A stretch of DNA of 64,000 nt from Acidobacteriota bacterium (GCA_021846945.1 JAJZVZ010000006.1:1-64000), one strand, 5' to 3'; positions 1-9,198 are shown, counted from the stretch's first letter. The notes: generated by a model from the letters alone, not told the origin. Numbers and translations are program-made.

Positions 1-160
1 CTTCCCTATTCCGGGATGCTTCCCGGGAATGCCTGGCTGCGCAGCCCGCTAATCAGCTCGTCATAGCACGAAAGTGCTAGAAATCAAGCTACTTTTCTAT
101 TGAGCGTCGTGGGCCTGGGGCGCTATGCTGAGGAAGTCTCAGTATGGTGAAGGGGGCTTT

Positions 161-1036
161 ATGTCCTCAGGATTTGCAATGTCTACGATGAGCGCGGCGG
201 AATTTGTTCTCTCCGTCGTGGTGGCCGCCTTTTTTTGGAGGCGCGGCCTGCAGTACAGGTTCCCCGCCACGAGCGCTTATCTGGCGCTGAGGGTGGCGTC
301 TGCTCCGGTGCTGTTTCTTCTTTTGTCTGGAAATTTGCATTTCCATTCGTTCGCCTGGTCGATGGCCTACTTTCTGACTTTCTGGGCGGTCTATATCGCC
401 AGCGCAGTACTGCTGTTTTTTATCTGTATAGAGGTCTTCCGTTCCGCGCTCGCGGCCTTCCCTGGGCTGATGCGGTTCGGAGTCGTCATCTTCCGCTGGG
501 CAGCGCTCGCATCACTGATCCTCACCTTCTCTACCGTTTCCTTCGCCCATCGCGGAGTACTCAGCATTCCCGATATCGGCTATGCGCTCATGCGATCAGT
601 CAGCATCTTGGAGTTGAGCCTGCTCGCCTTCCTCTGCCTATCGATGAATGCGATTCACCTTTCACCCAGAAATGTGGCTTTCGGCATCGCATTGGGCTTC
701 GGATTGCTGTCAACAAATGACTTTATTTTTGCAACGCTTGTGTCGCGCAACACGTCGCTGACCTCGCCTCTGCAATTTGTCTATGAGTCATTGACACTGC
801 TGGCGCTGGGGGTGTGGGCGACTTACTGCCTCCTGCCTGAGCCTGTGCATCAGCCGGTAGTCATGCCGGTCAACTCGACCATTTATCGCTGGAATGAGAT
901 CGCCTCTGCATTGGGACACACCGGAACCCAAGTGGCCATGCAACAACCGGCCAACGGATTCTTTCTTACCGACGTGGAGAAGGTCGTGGAGAAGGTTTTG
1001 AATCGCAATCTGCAGAGTCACGAATTGGAATCGTGA
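161..1036 (+). CDS. hypothetical multi-pass membrane protein
   Basis: Long ORF rich in hydrophobic segments; ATG at 161 (MSSGFAMS) or 125; followed by a strong hairpin terminator. Confidence 0.7.
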   Translation: MSSGFAMSTMSAAEFVLSVVVAAFFWRRGLQYRFPATSAYLALRVASAPVLFLLLSGNLHFHSFAWSMAYFLTFWAVYIASAVLLFFICIEVFRSALAAFPGLMRFGVVIFRWAALASLILTFSTVSFAHRGVLSIPDIGYALMRSVSILELSLLAFLCLSMNAIHLSPRNVAFGIALGFGLLSTNDFIFATLVSRNTSLTSPLQFVYESLTLLALGVWATYCLLPEPVHQPVVMPVNSTIYRWNEIASALGHTGTQVAMQQPANGFFLTDVEKVVEKVLNRNLQSHELES

Positions 1037-1093
1037 GAACGGAGATCAGAATAGAGATAGCGAACCAGTCTGCAAGCAGAGATTAATTACGAG

Positions 1094-1122
1094 AAAAGGC
1101 CGCGGCGATGCCGCGGCCTTTT
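1094..1122. terminator. bidirectional intrinsic terminator
   Basis: AAAAGGCCGCGGC-gat-GCCGCGGCCTTTT, 13-bp perfect stem with A/T flanks, between convergent genes. Confidence 0.85.
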
Positions 1123-1142
1123 CATGTGATGCCTGCGCGTAA

Positions 1143-1406
1143 TTACTCTGCCGCTATGGGCTCAATCGATGCAAAGCGGCCACGATTGCCGTGATCGGTG
1201 AACTTCACACGCCCACTCACCTTGGCAAAGAGCGTGTCGTCGGAGCCGATGCCTACGTTGGCGCCGGGCTTGATGCGCGTGCCGCGCTGGCGCATGATGA
1301 TGGATCCGCCGGTGACAAGCTGTCCGGCGAAGGCCTTCACGCCCAGCCGCTGCGCATTGGAATCCCGTCCATTTGTGGAGCTGCCTCCACCTTTTTTGTG
1401 TGCCAT
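1143..1406 (-). CDS. rpmA: 50S ribosomal protein L27
   Basis: [45 protein letters not shown] is diagnostic for bL27. Confidence 0.98.
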   Translation of the reverse strand: MAHKKGGGSSTNGRDSNAQRLGVKAFAGQLVTGGSIIMRQRGTRIKPGANVGIGSDDTLFAKVSGRVKFTDHGNRGRFASIEPIAAE

Positions 1407-1529
1407 TGCCGAATTCCTCTCTAAAATGCTAGCTCTCAGCCATCCGCCTTCAGCTAGCGCATCTTTGAATGAACGATCCCCGCTTCCGTACTGCGAAAAT
1501 ACTGAAAGCCAGGGGCCGAAAACTGAAAG

Positions 1530-1853
1530 CTAATTCGCCGAATAGGTAACGCCATCCGCCTCGATCGACTTGATGCGCACCTCGGTGAAGTTCTGCCGGT
1601 GACCCTGCAGCTTCTTGTACTGCTTCTTCCGCTTGAGGTGGAAGACCAGCACCTTGTTGCCGCGACCTTCACCGAGCACCTCGGCTGTGACCTTGGCGGC
1701 AGACGGCTTGGCCAGAGTACCTGCTTCGCCCGAAACCGCCAGCACATCGCTGAACTCGACGGCGCCATCCTGAGCGGCAACCGTTTCAATCTTGACAACA
1801 TCGCCGGGGGCGACGCGGTATTGCTTGCCGCCGGTACGAATCACTGCATACAT
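1530..1853 (-). CDS. rplU: 50S ribosomal protein L21
   Basis: MYAVIRTGGKQYRVAPGDVVKIE...HLKRKKQYKKLQGHRQ; start trimmed from the ORF track to the canonical MYAVIRTGG. Confidence 0.97.
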   Translation of the reverse strand: MYAVIRTGGKQYRVAPGDVVKIETVAAQDGAVEFSDVLAVSGEAGTLAKPSAAKVTAEVLGEGRGNKVLVFHLKRKKQYKKLQGHRQNFTEVRIKSIEADGVTYSAN

Positions 1854-2067
1854 GACAAAGCCTCCGGCGCGTCCCATTTTGCATGAGACACGCTCCATCC
1901 AATCCGTGTGCTCGATAGGGGCGTATACAGGTGATAACTGCATCGGGACGCGGGCCGCACACCCGCCACCCTTGGCGGTGATCCCATCCAATCCCGCACA
2001 CCCGCAAAAGGTGTATCGCCAAACTCTTCGATTTTATCGTCAAACCGGGACCGGGGTCAATTTGCGA

Positions 2068-2075
2068 TACACACC
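2068..2075. repeat. target site duplication, left copy (TACACACC)
   Basis: Identical 8-mer abuts the right IR at 5064-5071. Confidence 0.9.
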
Positions 2076-2084
2076 GGTAGTGTC

Positions 2085-2885
2085 CTAAGTTGCCTTTTGG
2101 TGCTGCTCGGGATCGTTGCTTATGCTGGAAGGTTTCATCCTTTCCAAGCGCCCATCGATAAAGCCCCGGTACAGGTCTTGGAAGGGTTGGACCTGCTTCC
2201 GGTCCATGCAGTCCAGAAACCCAATATCTCCAGAGACAATGAATATCCTGCCCGACTCGTTGAATTCACCAACATCGATCACGCAAGTTCCCGTGAATGG
2301 GAACGCGCTCTCGTTTTCGCTCTTACGCGGGGGAAGCGGGAAGTCGCAATCGACCTTCACTTTCCTTATATCGTGAACATTGGCGATGAGTTCAAATTCC
2401 ACTCCCTTGATCGTTACCAAGTAGTCGGTCTTGTTCACAATTTCAAATCGAAGCGCGATCTCGCAGGGGTTCTTGAGGGTTGGCGGAATACTGAGGCCGA
2501 GTGGAACGACGTTCACCCATTGCCGCAGGGCGGCGGATTGAAGCATGATCTGGCTCTCGGCAGATTTCGCCGCGCGCCGAGTCTCATTGCTCTGCCAAGC
2601 AATTACGAATCCGGTCCCGATAATGGCCCATACGGTAATTCCCTCGGGCCATGCTACGAGTACGTACCACCAGGGCAGGTAATTTACGCTGCTATCTCGT
2701 TCATGCTTGCAGGCTTCTTGTTGTTCGGCCTCCCACGGCGCTGGAAAACTTTGGGCACAACCTTTCTGGCGTTCGGCCTCATATTTTCCGGCGGCTGCGT
2801 GTTGCTTGCTGGCCACGAACAACACTGTACCTACTACCAAAAGGAGACATACCAACCACGGAACGAACGCCAACAGTTTCTTCAT
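2085..2885 (-). CDS. hypothetical membrane-anchored protein (IS cargo)
   Basis: N-terminal TM MKKLLAFVPWLVCLLLVVGTVLF, second TM WPEGITVWAIIGTGFVIAW, then soluble domain; stop codon lies inside the left IR. Confidence 0.75.
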   Translation of the reverse strand: MKKLLAFVPWLVCLLLVVGTVLFVASKQHAAAGKYEAERQKGCAQSFPAPWEAEQQEACKHERDSSVNYLPWWYVLVAWPEGITVWAIIGTGFVIAWQSNETRRAAKSAESQIMLQSAALRQWVNVVPLGLSIPPTLKNPCEIALRFEIVNKTDYLVTIKGVEFELIANVHDIRKVKVDCDFPLPPRKSENESAFPFTGTCVIDVGEFNESGRIFIVSGDIGFLDCMDRKQVQPFQDLYRGFIDGRLERMKPSSISNDPEQHQKAT

Positions 2886-2941
2886 GGTGGTGAAAATGTA
2901 TCACAAAAAAGTGTAGACATGCCCCCAGGGAGAGTGAAAGG

Positions 2942-3688
2942 ATGGCGGGCATGGGAAACCAGATTCTCTTCTTTGGCAATGTTTTCGCTCATCTGGTGGT
3001 GCTTATGAGCGGAATCGTATCATTCATTTTCGCCACTGTAGCAGCGATTAGAAAGCGTCCTCTCATTGAACGATGGTTTTGGGTAGCGGGCGCTATATGT
3101 CTTATTGCCGCCTTTGACTCCGCATGGCAGGATGAACATCGTAATACGCAAACGGTAATAGCAGAAAAATCTGTGCTCGCGAGCGCGGAAAATTCTTGCC
3201 AACAGAATGCGCTGATTGCAGATGCGTATAAACGTGGCCTTGAAAGCGCAAATCTAACCGAGAGACAAACAATCGACAAACAGCAAATCGCGGTAAATAG
3301 CTGTGTAGTCTCCCTAGGAAAGATGAATCCTATAGTGAACACGCGGACGCCAGTAGTCTCTTTCATTGTTGCGTTTAGCACGCCAAAAGATCGCTTTGGT
3401 TTGCCACAAAAATTGAATTGGTACGGCATCGTCATTATGACCAATCGCAAGCTAGAGCCCGTGGGAAAGCTCTCATGCGATAAACCGTTTACTGTAGGAG
3501 ATGCTCAACTTCATATACAAGCGTCTAGCGCAATGATTGGCCCTCCTACCATAAAAAAAATCAGTGATACGGCTTTTGATATACGAATAAGCAATACTGG
3601 GGCCGACTGGGAGGATGGCAACCCAATCACAGTATCTGCCTCAAGTGTCTCTGAGTCGCTAAATTGTTCCTTTAATACAGATGAATAG
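2942..3688 (+). CDS. hypothetical membrane-anchored protein (IS cargo)
   Basis: Two N-terminal hydrophobic segments then soluble domain; visibly more AT-rich than the surrounding chromosome. Confidence 0.75.
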   Translation: MAGMGNQILFFGNVFAHLVVLMSGIVSFIFATVAAIRKRPLIERWFWVAGAICLIAAFDSAWQDEHRNTQTVIAEKSVLASAENSCQQNALIADAYKRGLESANLTERQTIDKQQIAVNSCVVSLGKMNPIVNTRTPVVSFIVAFSTPKDRFGLPQKLNWYGIVIMTNRKLEPVGKLSCDKPFTVGDAQLHIQASSAMIGPPTIKKISDTAFDIRISNTGADWEDGNPITVSASSVSESLNCSFNTDE

Positions 3689-3735
3689 TTGACAGTCTAT
3701 TATTTTTGTAATACAGTTATTATTGTGAGGTTGAG

Positions 3736-4560
3736 ATGGCAAACGTACTCAACACGGATAAGCAAATCGCGGTGATCGCTGCACTTGCAGAGGGTTCTAG
3801 CATCCGCGCTATTGAGCGCATGACGAGCATTCACCGCGATACGATCATGCGGCTAGGGGTGAGGATCGGCCAGGGATGCACCGCGCTGCTCGATTCCAAG
3901 ATGCGTGACTTGTCCTGCAATCGGCTGGAAATTGACGAAGTTTGGGGATTCATCGGAAAGAAGGAATCCCGCGTCAAGCCCGGCGACGATCCATCACTCG
4001 GAAATGTCTGGACGTTCTGCGCCATCGACGCGGAAACGAAGCTCGTTCCATCGTTCGCGGTTGAGAGCCATCGCAGTGCGGCGGTCACAACGGCATTCAT
4101 GAAGGACGTAGCTTCGCGGATGCGGAACCGCATCCAGGTGTCAACCGACAGCCTCAGAGCCTATCGGGAAGCCGTTGAAGCTGCGTGGGGTAGCGACGTG
4201 GACTATGCGCAGATCGTCAAAGTGTTCGGCCACGAGGAGCGGGACGAGCATCGTTATGCGCCGCCCGAAGTGATTGGAACGGAAAAGACGGTCATGCAGG
4301 GGAACCCCGATTACGCGCTGATTTCTACCAGCTACGTCGAGCGGCTGAATGCTACCACGCGGCTGCACATGCGCCGCCTCACTCGGCTTACCTTGGCCTT
4401 CTCTAAAAAGTTGGAGAACTTCCGTGCCGCCGTTGGGCTGCACTTCGCCTATTACAATCTTGTGCGCCGCCACAATACGTTGCGCTGCACCCCGGCCATG
4501 GCCGCTGGAGTGGAAAGCACGTTTTGGACGGTAGGAGATTTAGTGGAGGCTGCATCGTGA
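3736..4560 (+). CDS. IS1-like family DDE transposase
   Basis: N-terminal HTH (EGSSIRAIERMTSIHRDTIMRLG), catalytic-type motifs LEIDEVWGFIGKK, ISTDSLRAY, ISTSYVERLNATTRLHMRRLTRLTLAFSKKLEN. Confidence 0.93.
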   Translation: MANVLNTDKQIAVIAALAEGSSIRAIERMTSIHRDTIMRLGVRIGQGCTALLDSKMRDLSCNRLEIDEVWGFIGKKESRVKPGDDPSLGNVWTFCAIDAETKLVPSFAVESHRSAAVTTAFMKDVASRMRNRIQVSTDSLRAYREAVEAAWGSDVDYAQIVKVFGHEERDEHRYAPPEVIGTEKTVMQGNPDYALISTSYVERLNATTRLHMRRLTRLTLAFSKKLENFRAAVGLHFAYYNLVRRHNTLRCTPAMAAGVESTFWTVGDLVEAAS

Positions 4561-4862
4561 CGTACATCGAAGAATTGCAACAGGTTATCCATCGCCTTCA
4601 CGGAGTCCATTCCACCCATGTTCAGAGTGTGCCTGTAAAAGAGGAATTTCAGGGCAAGACAATTTGGGAGGGAATTGTCGAGGTATTTGAACTGCACGGG
4701 CATCCCAAAGCCACCCATGCCTACGCTTGGACCCACGAAACCGACGACCCAGAGAACCCGAAGCGCAGCGTGACCGTCCTCAAGATTCCACCAGCCGTAT
4801 CCCCCGAAACCGCTGTGCGAGTCGCCATTATGCAGGAGTTATCCAATGCCGAGACAGCCTAA
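4557..4862 (+). CDS. transposase-associated hypothetical protein
   Basis: GTG start overlaps the transposase stop (GTGA); VTYIEELQQVIHRLHGVHSTHVQSVPVKEEFQGKTIWEGIVEVFELHGHP. Confidence 0.75.
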   Translation: MTYIEELQQVIHRLHGVHSTHVQSVPVKEEFQGKTIWEGIVEVFELHGHPKATHAYAWTHETDDPENPKRSVTVLKIPPAVSPETAVRVAIMQELSNAETA

Positions 4863-5034
4863 GAAACGTAAGCCGGGTCGCCCCAAGCTGGCGGAGCATG
4901 AGACCAAAGGAAAAATCGTACCAGTACGTTTTACCGGCGCTGAGTATGAACGAGTAGCCGAGGCTGCACGTAAGGCCAGCCAAACCGTTTCACAATGGGT
5001 TCGTAGCACGTTAGCTGCCGCAGCGGAAGGATAA
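4846..5034 (+). CDS. small basic, ribbon-helix-helix-like accessory protein
   Basis: MPRQPKKRKPGRPKL...VPVRFTGAEYERVAEAARKASQTVSQWVRSTL; start overlaps the end of the preceding ORF. Confidence 0.75.
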   Translation: MPRQPKKRKPGRPKLAEHETKGKIVPVRFTGAEYERVAEAARKASQTVSQWVRSTLAAAAEG

Positions 5035-5063
5035 ACCTGTGGATTTCAAATTAGGACACTACC

Positions 5064-5071
5064 TACACACC
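5064..5071. repeat. target site duplication, right copy (TACACACC)
   Basis: Identical 8-mer abuts the left IR at 2068-2075. Confidence 0.9.
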
Positions 5072-5095
5072 GGTCGCGGTGGCTATACTTCCCCC

Positions 5096-6061
5096 ATGCA
5101 GCCTGTCAGCATCGTGGTCACTGTCCTGAATGAAGCCGCGGATATCGGCACGGTAGTCCCCAGCCTCCTGGCACAGGAACCGCAGGCGGCCGAGGTCATT
5201 ATCGTCGATGGAGGATCGACTGACGGAACGTGGGAGTGGCTGGCCGAGGCGCAGGCGAAAGACCCTCGCCTGGTGGCCATTCGCGACGAAACGTGCAGCC
5301 TGAAACACTCGGCCGGCCCTGTCTCACGAGGACGCAACGTGGCCATCGCCGCGGCCAAATCGCAGATCATCGCCTGCGCCGACGCCGGCTGCACCTACGA
5401 TCGAGACTGGCTGCGGAACCTGACCACGCCGCTGGTGGCCGGCGAGGCTGACTATGCACTGGGCGGATCGTGCCTCGATCCGGCAGCGCACACGATTTGG
5501 GATCTGGCTTCCGCACCGTTTTTCAGCATCAAGCTGTCACCCACGGAGCCGACCAAATCCTGCACCGCGCGCTCGATGGCGTTTACGCGGGCGCTTTGGG
5601 AGCGGATTGGCGGATTTCCGGAACATGTTCTGGTTGGCGAAGACACTCTGTTTGACTTTGCGGCGAGGCGGATCTCGGCGCCTGCCTTCGTGATCGACGC
5701 CAAGGCGCTCTACCGGCCGCAGAACACCTTCCGCTCCGCCAGCCACCAGATGGCTCGCTACGCCTTGAGTGATGGCATGGCCGGGGTGCGGTGGGCGCGC
5801 CTGTTTCGTAACGCGGAGCGGTGTGCCCTGCACATCGTGGCTCTTGCCTGCCTGCGCTGGACGACTCTTCCACTGCTGGCCGTACTGGCGCTCGAAGCCT
5901 GGTTTGCCTTTCACCGCGACTGGCGATTCCTGCGCCGTTTCGGCGTCTCTGCCGTCATGGCCCGGTTCGCCTTCTCGATTGCCGTTCCGTGGGTTGTCGC
6001 CGTCAACCAGATTCGCGGGCTCTTCAGAACCAAAGCTCTGACCAACCGCCAGAATGCCTGA
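5096..6061 (+). CDS. glycosyltransferase family 2
   Basis: MQPVSIVVTVLNEAADIGTVVPSLLAQEPQAAEVIIVDGGSTDGTWE; C-terminal TM segments; start trimmed to the ATG outside the IS. Confidence 0.92.
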   Translation: MQPVSIVVTVLNEAADIGTVVPSLLAQEPQAAEVIIVDGGSTDGTWEWLAEAQAKDPRLVAIRDETCSLKHSAGPVSRGRNVAIAAAKSQIIACADAGCTYDRDWLRNLTTPLVAGEADYALGGSCLDPAAHTIWDLASAPFFSIKLSPTEPTKSCTARSMAFTRALWERIGGFPEHVLVGEDTLFDFAARRISAPAFVIDAKALYRPQNTFRSASHQMARYALSDGMAGVRWARLFRNAERCALHIVALACLRWTTLPLLAVLALEAWFAFHRDWRFLRRFGVSAVMARFAFSIAVPWVVAVNQIRGLFRTKALTNRQNA

Positions 6062-6066
6062 CAGCT

Positions 6067-7188
6067 TCAGCAATTCGCAGCCGGATTCGCGGTTCCGTTG
6101 ATGGAGTCGCGCACCCGCCGCATGATGCCGAGATAGTAGGCGAGATTGTGCATGGTGTTGAGCGTGCCCGAGAGTGCTTCGCTCGACTGCATGAGGTGTC
6201 GCAGATACGCGCGCGAGTAGCGGCGGCAGACGGCGCAATCGCAGGCAGGATCAGGCGGAGCCTGGTCTTCAGCATATTGCTTGTTCTTGATGTTGAGCCG
6301 TCCCTCGCTGGTGAAGAGCAGACCGTGGCGTGCAGCGCGCGTGGGCAGCACGCAGTCCATCATATCGACGCCCATCCGGGCATAGAGTTCGATCTCGTCG
6401 GGGTAGCCAACGCCCATCACGTAGCGGGGCTTGTCCCGCGGCAGCAGGGGCAGCACCTCCGAGATCATCTCCAGCGTCAATTCGCGCGGCTCGCCCACGC
6501 TCAGCCCGCCGATGGCATAGCCGTCAAAGTCCATCTCCACCAGACGTTGCGCGCACTCGCGGCGTAGATCCGTGTACATGCCGCCCTGCACGATGCCAAA
6601 GAGGCTTTGTGTGCGGCCTGCAAACTGCTCGCTCCAGACCACCTCTTCCTGATGTGCTCGAAAGTGGTCAAGCGAGCGGCGGGCCCAGGCCATCGTAAGC
6701 CGCAGGCTCTCTTTGGCGCGGGCGCGATCAGCCGGGTATTCGGTGCACTCGTCAAAGGCCATGGCGATATCCGCGCCGAGAGCAATCTGGACGTCCATCG
6801 AGTGTTCCGGCGTGAAGAAGTGGCTGCTGCCGTCCAGATGCGAGCGGAAACGGACGCCGTCCTCGCTCACCTTGCGCAGCGCATTGAGGCTGAAAACCTG
6901 AAAACCGCCCGAGTCGGTGAGCAATGCGCGCGGCCAGCTCATGAAGCAGTGCAGCCCGCCCATGCGTTGGATCGCCTCATGTCCGGGCCGGAGGTAGAGA
7001 TGATAGGTGTTACCCAGAATCAGTTCCGCGCCCAGCTCTTCCAGCGTGTCCTGCGGCACGGCCTTCACGGTTGCGGCCGTGCCCACAGGCATGAACACCG
7101 GCGTCTGCACGATCTGATGCGGCAGATGGAGTTGCGCCCGCCGTCCGCCGGCCTCGGTCTCCGCCATGATCTGAAAATGAAGGCTCAC
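6067..7188 (-). CDS. tgt: queuine tRNA-ribosyltransferase
   Basis: TPVFMPVGTAATVKAVPQDTLEELGAELILGNTYHLYLRPG; DSGGFQVFSLN; FGIVQGG; CDCAVCRRYSRAYLRHL zinc site. Confidence 0.98.
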   Translation of the reverse strand: MSLHFQIMAETEAGGRRAQLHLPHQIVQTPVFMPVGTAATVKAVPQDTLEELGAELILGNTYHLYLRPGHEAIQRMGGLHCFMSWPRALLTDSGGFQVFSLNALRKVSEDGVRFRSHLDGSSHFFTPEHSMDVQIALGADIAMAFDECTEYPADRARAKESLRLTMAWARRSLDHFRAHQEEVVWSEQFAGRTQSLFGIVQGGMYTDLRRECAQRLVEMDFDGYAIGGLSVGEPRELTLEMISEVLPLLPRDKPRYVMGVGYPDEIELYARMGVDMMDCVLPTRAARHGLLFTSEGRLNIKNKQYAEDQAPPDPACDCAVCRRYSRAYLRHLMQSSEALSGTLNTMHNLAYYLGIMRRVRDSINGTANPAANC

Positions 7189-7520
7189 CAGAGGATTCTA
7201 ACGGGAATGCATGCATCTTTGGTCAGACAGCACGAAAGCACAGAAGCGGGCGAGCTTAGCTATGCAGCCTGGCGACCCGGTACTGGAGCCGGGCATTTGG
7301 CGTCGCATTCCGAGTGAGCGTTGCGCGTGGGACCGCTGGCTGAGAATGACGCAGACAAAGCGCGCGCCTCCGAGAGACTCTCCGGCAGATGGGAGAAGCG
7401 GGCCAATACAAACGACAAATGGCATTGCCTGTGAGAACCCTGAGTCCTATTCCATACAATGGGTAAACATGCGGTTCCGCACCGAATGAGCCGCGATATC
7501 GCGCAGGGGGGAACAATTCA

Positions 7521-9110
7521 TTGAGCTCAATTACTCGACCCACCAAATCCTTTGAAGGTATCAGCCGGCGAAATGCCCTGAAAGGTCTGGGGGGATTGCT
7601 CGCGGCGTCAACGGTAAGCGCGCGTGCGGCGGCGGGGAGCGAGCCCGCGCAAAGCACAACGCCACGCGTCGGCTCCGGCGTGCTGCCGAAACGGCCCAAC
7701 ATTCTGTGGATTACCGGCGAAGGCGTGCCGCTGCCCGCGCTCAGCTGCTATGGCGGAAGGTTTCTGCAAACGCCCAACATCGACCGCATCGCCAAAGAAG
7801 GCATTCGCTTTGAGAACGGCTTCTGCACGAACGGGCTCTGCGCTCCGAGCCGGGCCACACTGCTCACCGGCACCTACAGCCACATCAACGGCATCACCGG
7901 CAATCCAGAGGTTAAAAGCCCCGGCCAGCCGGCGCCACACTTCGATCCGGCGCAACAAACGCTGGCAAAGATTCTCCGGCAGAACGGCTATCAGACCGGC
8001 ATGGTAGGCAAGTGGCATCTGCCTGTGAGTCCCGCCACGGCCGGCTTTGACTACTTCGTTTACAAGAAAGGCGCGGGAGGACCGTATTACAACCCCAACG
8101 GTTTTCTGGGCAACCCCAGCCTGGGCAGCCAGGAGATTCGGCAGTACCATTACGAGGGCTATGAGACGGACATCATGACGGATTTGTGCATCAAGGGGCT
8201 GCAGCAATTCAAGCAGCCATTCCTGATGATGATGCAGTTCTTCAACACCCACCGGCCCTGGGACCCTCCGCACAAGTACGAGCACATCTACGACAAGACA
8301 CGATTCCCGGAACCCGGCACGTTCTGGGACGACTACTCGCGGCGGGCAGGCGCTGCGCGCGCGGCGAGAATGCGGATCGAGGACATGCCGGATTTCCATC
8401 CGCCGGCCGACCTGACCGGGCGTCAGCGCAAGCAATGGAACTATCAGAAGTACATGGAGCACTTCTTCGGCACGCTGCGCTCTCAGGACGAGAACGTGGG
8501 GCGGCTGCTCAAGTACCTTGAAGACAATGGTCTGGCAGAAAACACGATCGTGGTGTACACGACGGATCATGGATTCTTCCTGGGCGATCATGGCTGGTTC
8601 GACAAGCGATTCATGTATGAGCAGTCGATTCGGGTACCCTGGATGATCCGGTGCCCCGGAGCGGTAGGACAGGGCACGGTGCGCAGCGACTGGGTCATCA
8701 ACATCGACAATGCACCGACGGTGCTGGATTTGGCGGGAGTGCCAATTCCCTCCGAGATGCAAGGCAAGAGCATCGCTCCGATCCTGCGCGGTGAGAGCCT
8801 GCCTCAGGAACCGCCCGCGTTCTACTACCACTATTACGAGTTCGGCGATCCGCACTGGGTTCAGCCGCATTACGGAATCCGTACCGACCGCTTCAAGCTC
8901 ATCAGTTATTACACGACCAACCAATGGGAGCTCTTCGACCTGGAGAAGGATCCTGATGAGATGGAGAATCTCTTCATTGACAATAACCGCCATATCCAGG
9001 CGGGTTATGAGGAGATCGTTCCGCAGTTGGTAAGTCAATTGAAGCAGTTGCGCGAGAAGTACAAGGATACGACGGGCTTTCCCGTGAGGTTGTCGGGGCC
9101 GGGGGATTAA
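7521..9110 (+). CDS. sulfatase (arylsulfatase family), Tat-type signal
   Basis: SRRNALKGLGGLLAAS signal; NGLCAPSRATLLTGTYSH sulfatase motif (CxPSR); TTG start with upstream G-rich RBS. Confidence 0.95.
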   Translation: MSSITRPTKSFEGISRRNALKGLGGLLAASTVSARAAAGSEPAQSTTPRVGSGVLPKRPNILWITGEGVPLPALSCYGGRFLQTPNIDRIAKEGIRFENGFCTNGLCAPSRATLLTGTYSHINGITGNPEVKSPGQPAPHFDPAQQTLAKILRQNGYQTGMVGKWHLPVSPATAGFDYFVYKKGAGGPYYNPNGFLGNPSLGSQEIRQYHYEGYETDIMTDLCIKGLQQFKQPFLMMMQFFNTHRPWDPPHKYEHIYDKTRFPEPGTFWDDYSRRAGAARAARMRIEDMPDFHPPADLTGRQRKQWNYQKYMEHFFGTLRSQDENVGRLLKYLEDNGLAENTIVVYTTDHGFFLGDHGWFDKRFMYEQSIRVPWMIRCPGAVGQGTVRSDWVINIDNAPTVLDLAGVPIPSEMQGKSIAPILRGESLPQEPPAFYYHYYEFGDPHWVQPHYGIRTDRFKLISYYTTNQWELFDLEKDPDEMENLFIDNNRHIQAGYEEIVPQLVSQLKQLREKYKDTTGFPVRLSGPGD

Positions 9111-9159
9111 GAGTGTGAATGATCTTCCCACTCCGGCCGGGGCTGGGAAGAATGCGGTA

Positions 9160-9191
9160 AGGCGCTTATGAAGGATGGCTCATAAGCGCCT
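9160..9191. repeat. hairpin 1 in convergent intergenic region
   Basis: AGGCGCTTATGA - 8 nt - TCATAAGCGCCT, 12-bp perfect stem. Confidence 0.9.
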
Positions 9192-9198
9192 CACACTT

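Larger units (their letters stand above)
2076..5063. mobile_element. IS1-like insertion element with cargo genes
   Basis: Terminal IRs GGTAGTGTCCTAA (13/13; 16/17 when extended) at 2076-2092 and 5047-5063; 8-bp direct repeat TACACACC at 2068-2075 and 5064-5071; encodes a DDE transposase. Confidence 0.93.

Noticed and set aside
2097-3008. 303-aa plus-strand ORF in the IS cargo
   Set aside because: Overlaps the minus-strand ORF with a convincing TM-anchored N-terminus; the plus frame lacks a coherent protein pattern and crosses the divergent gap.
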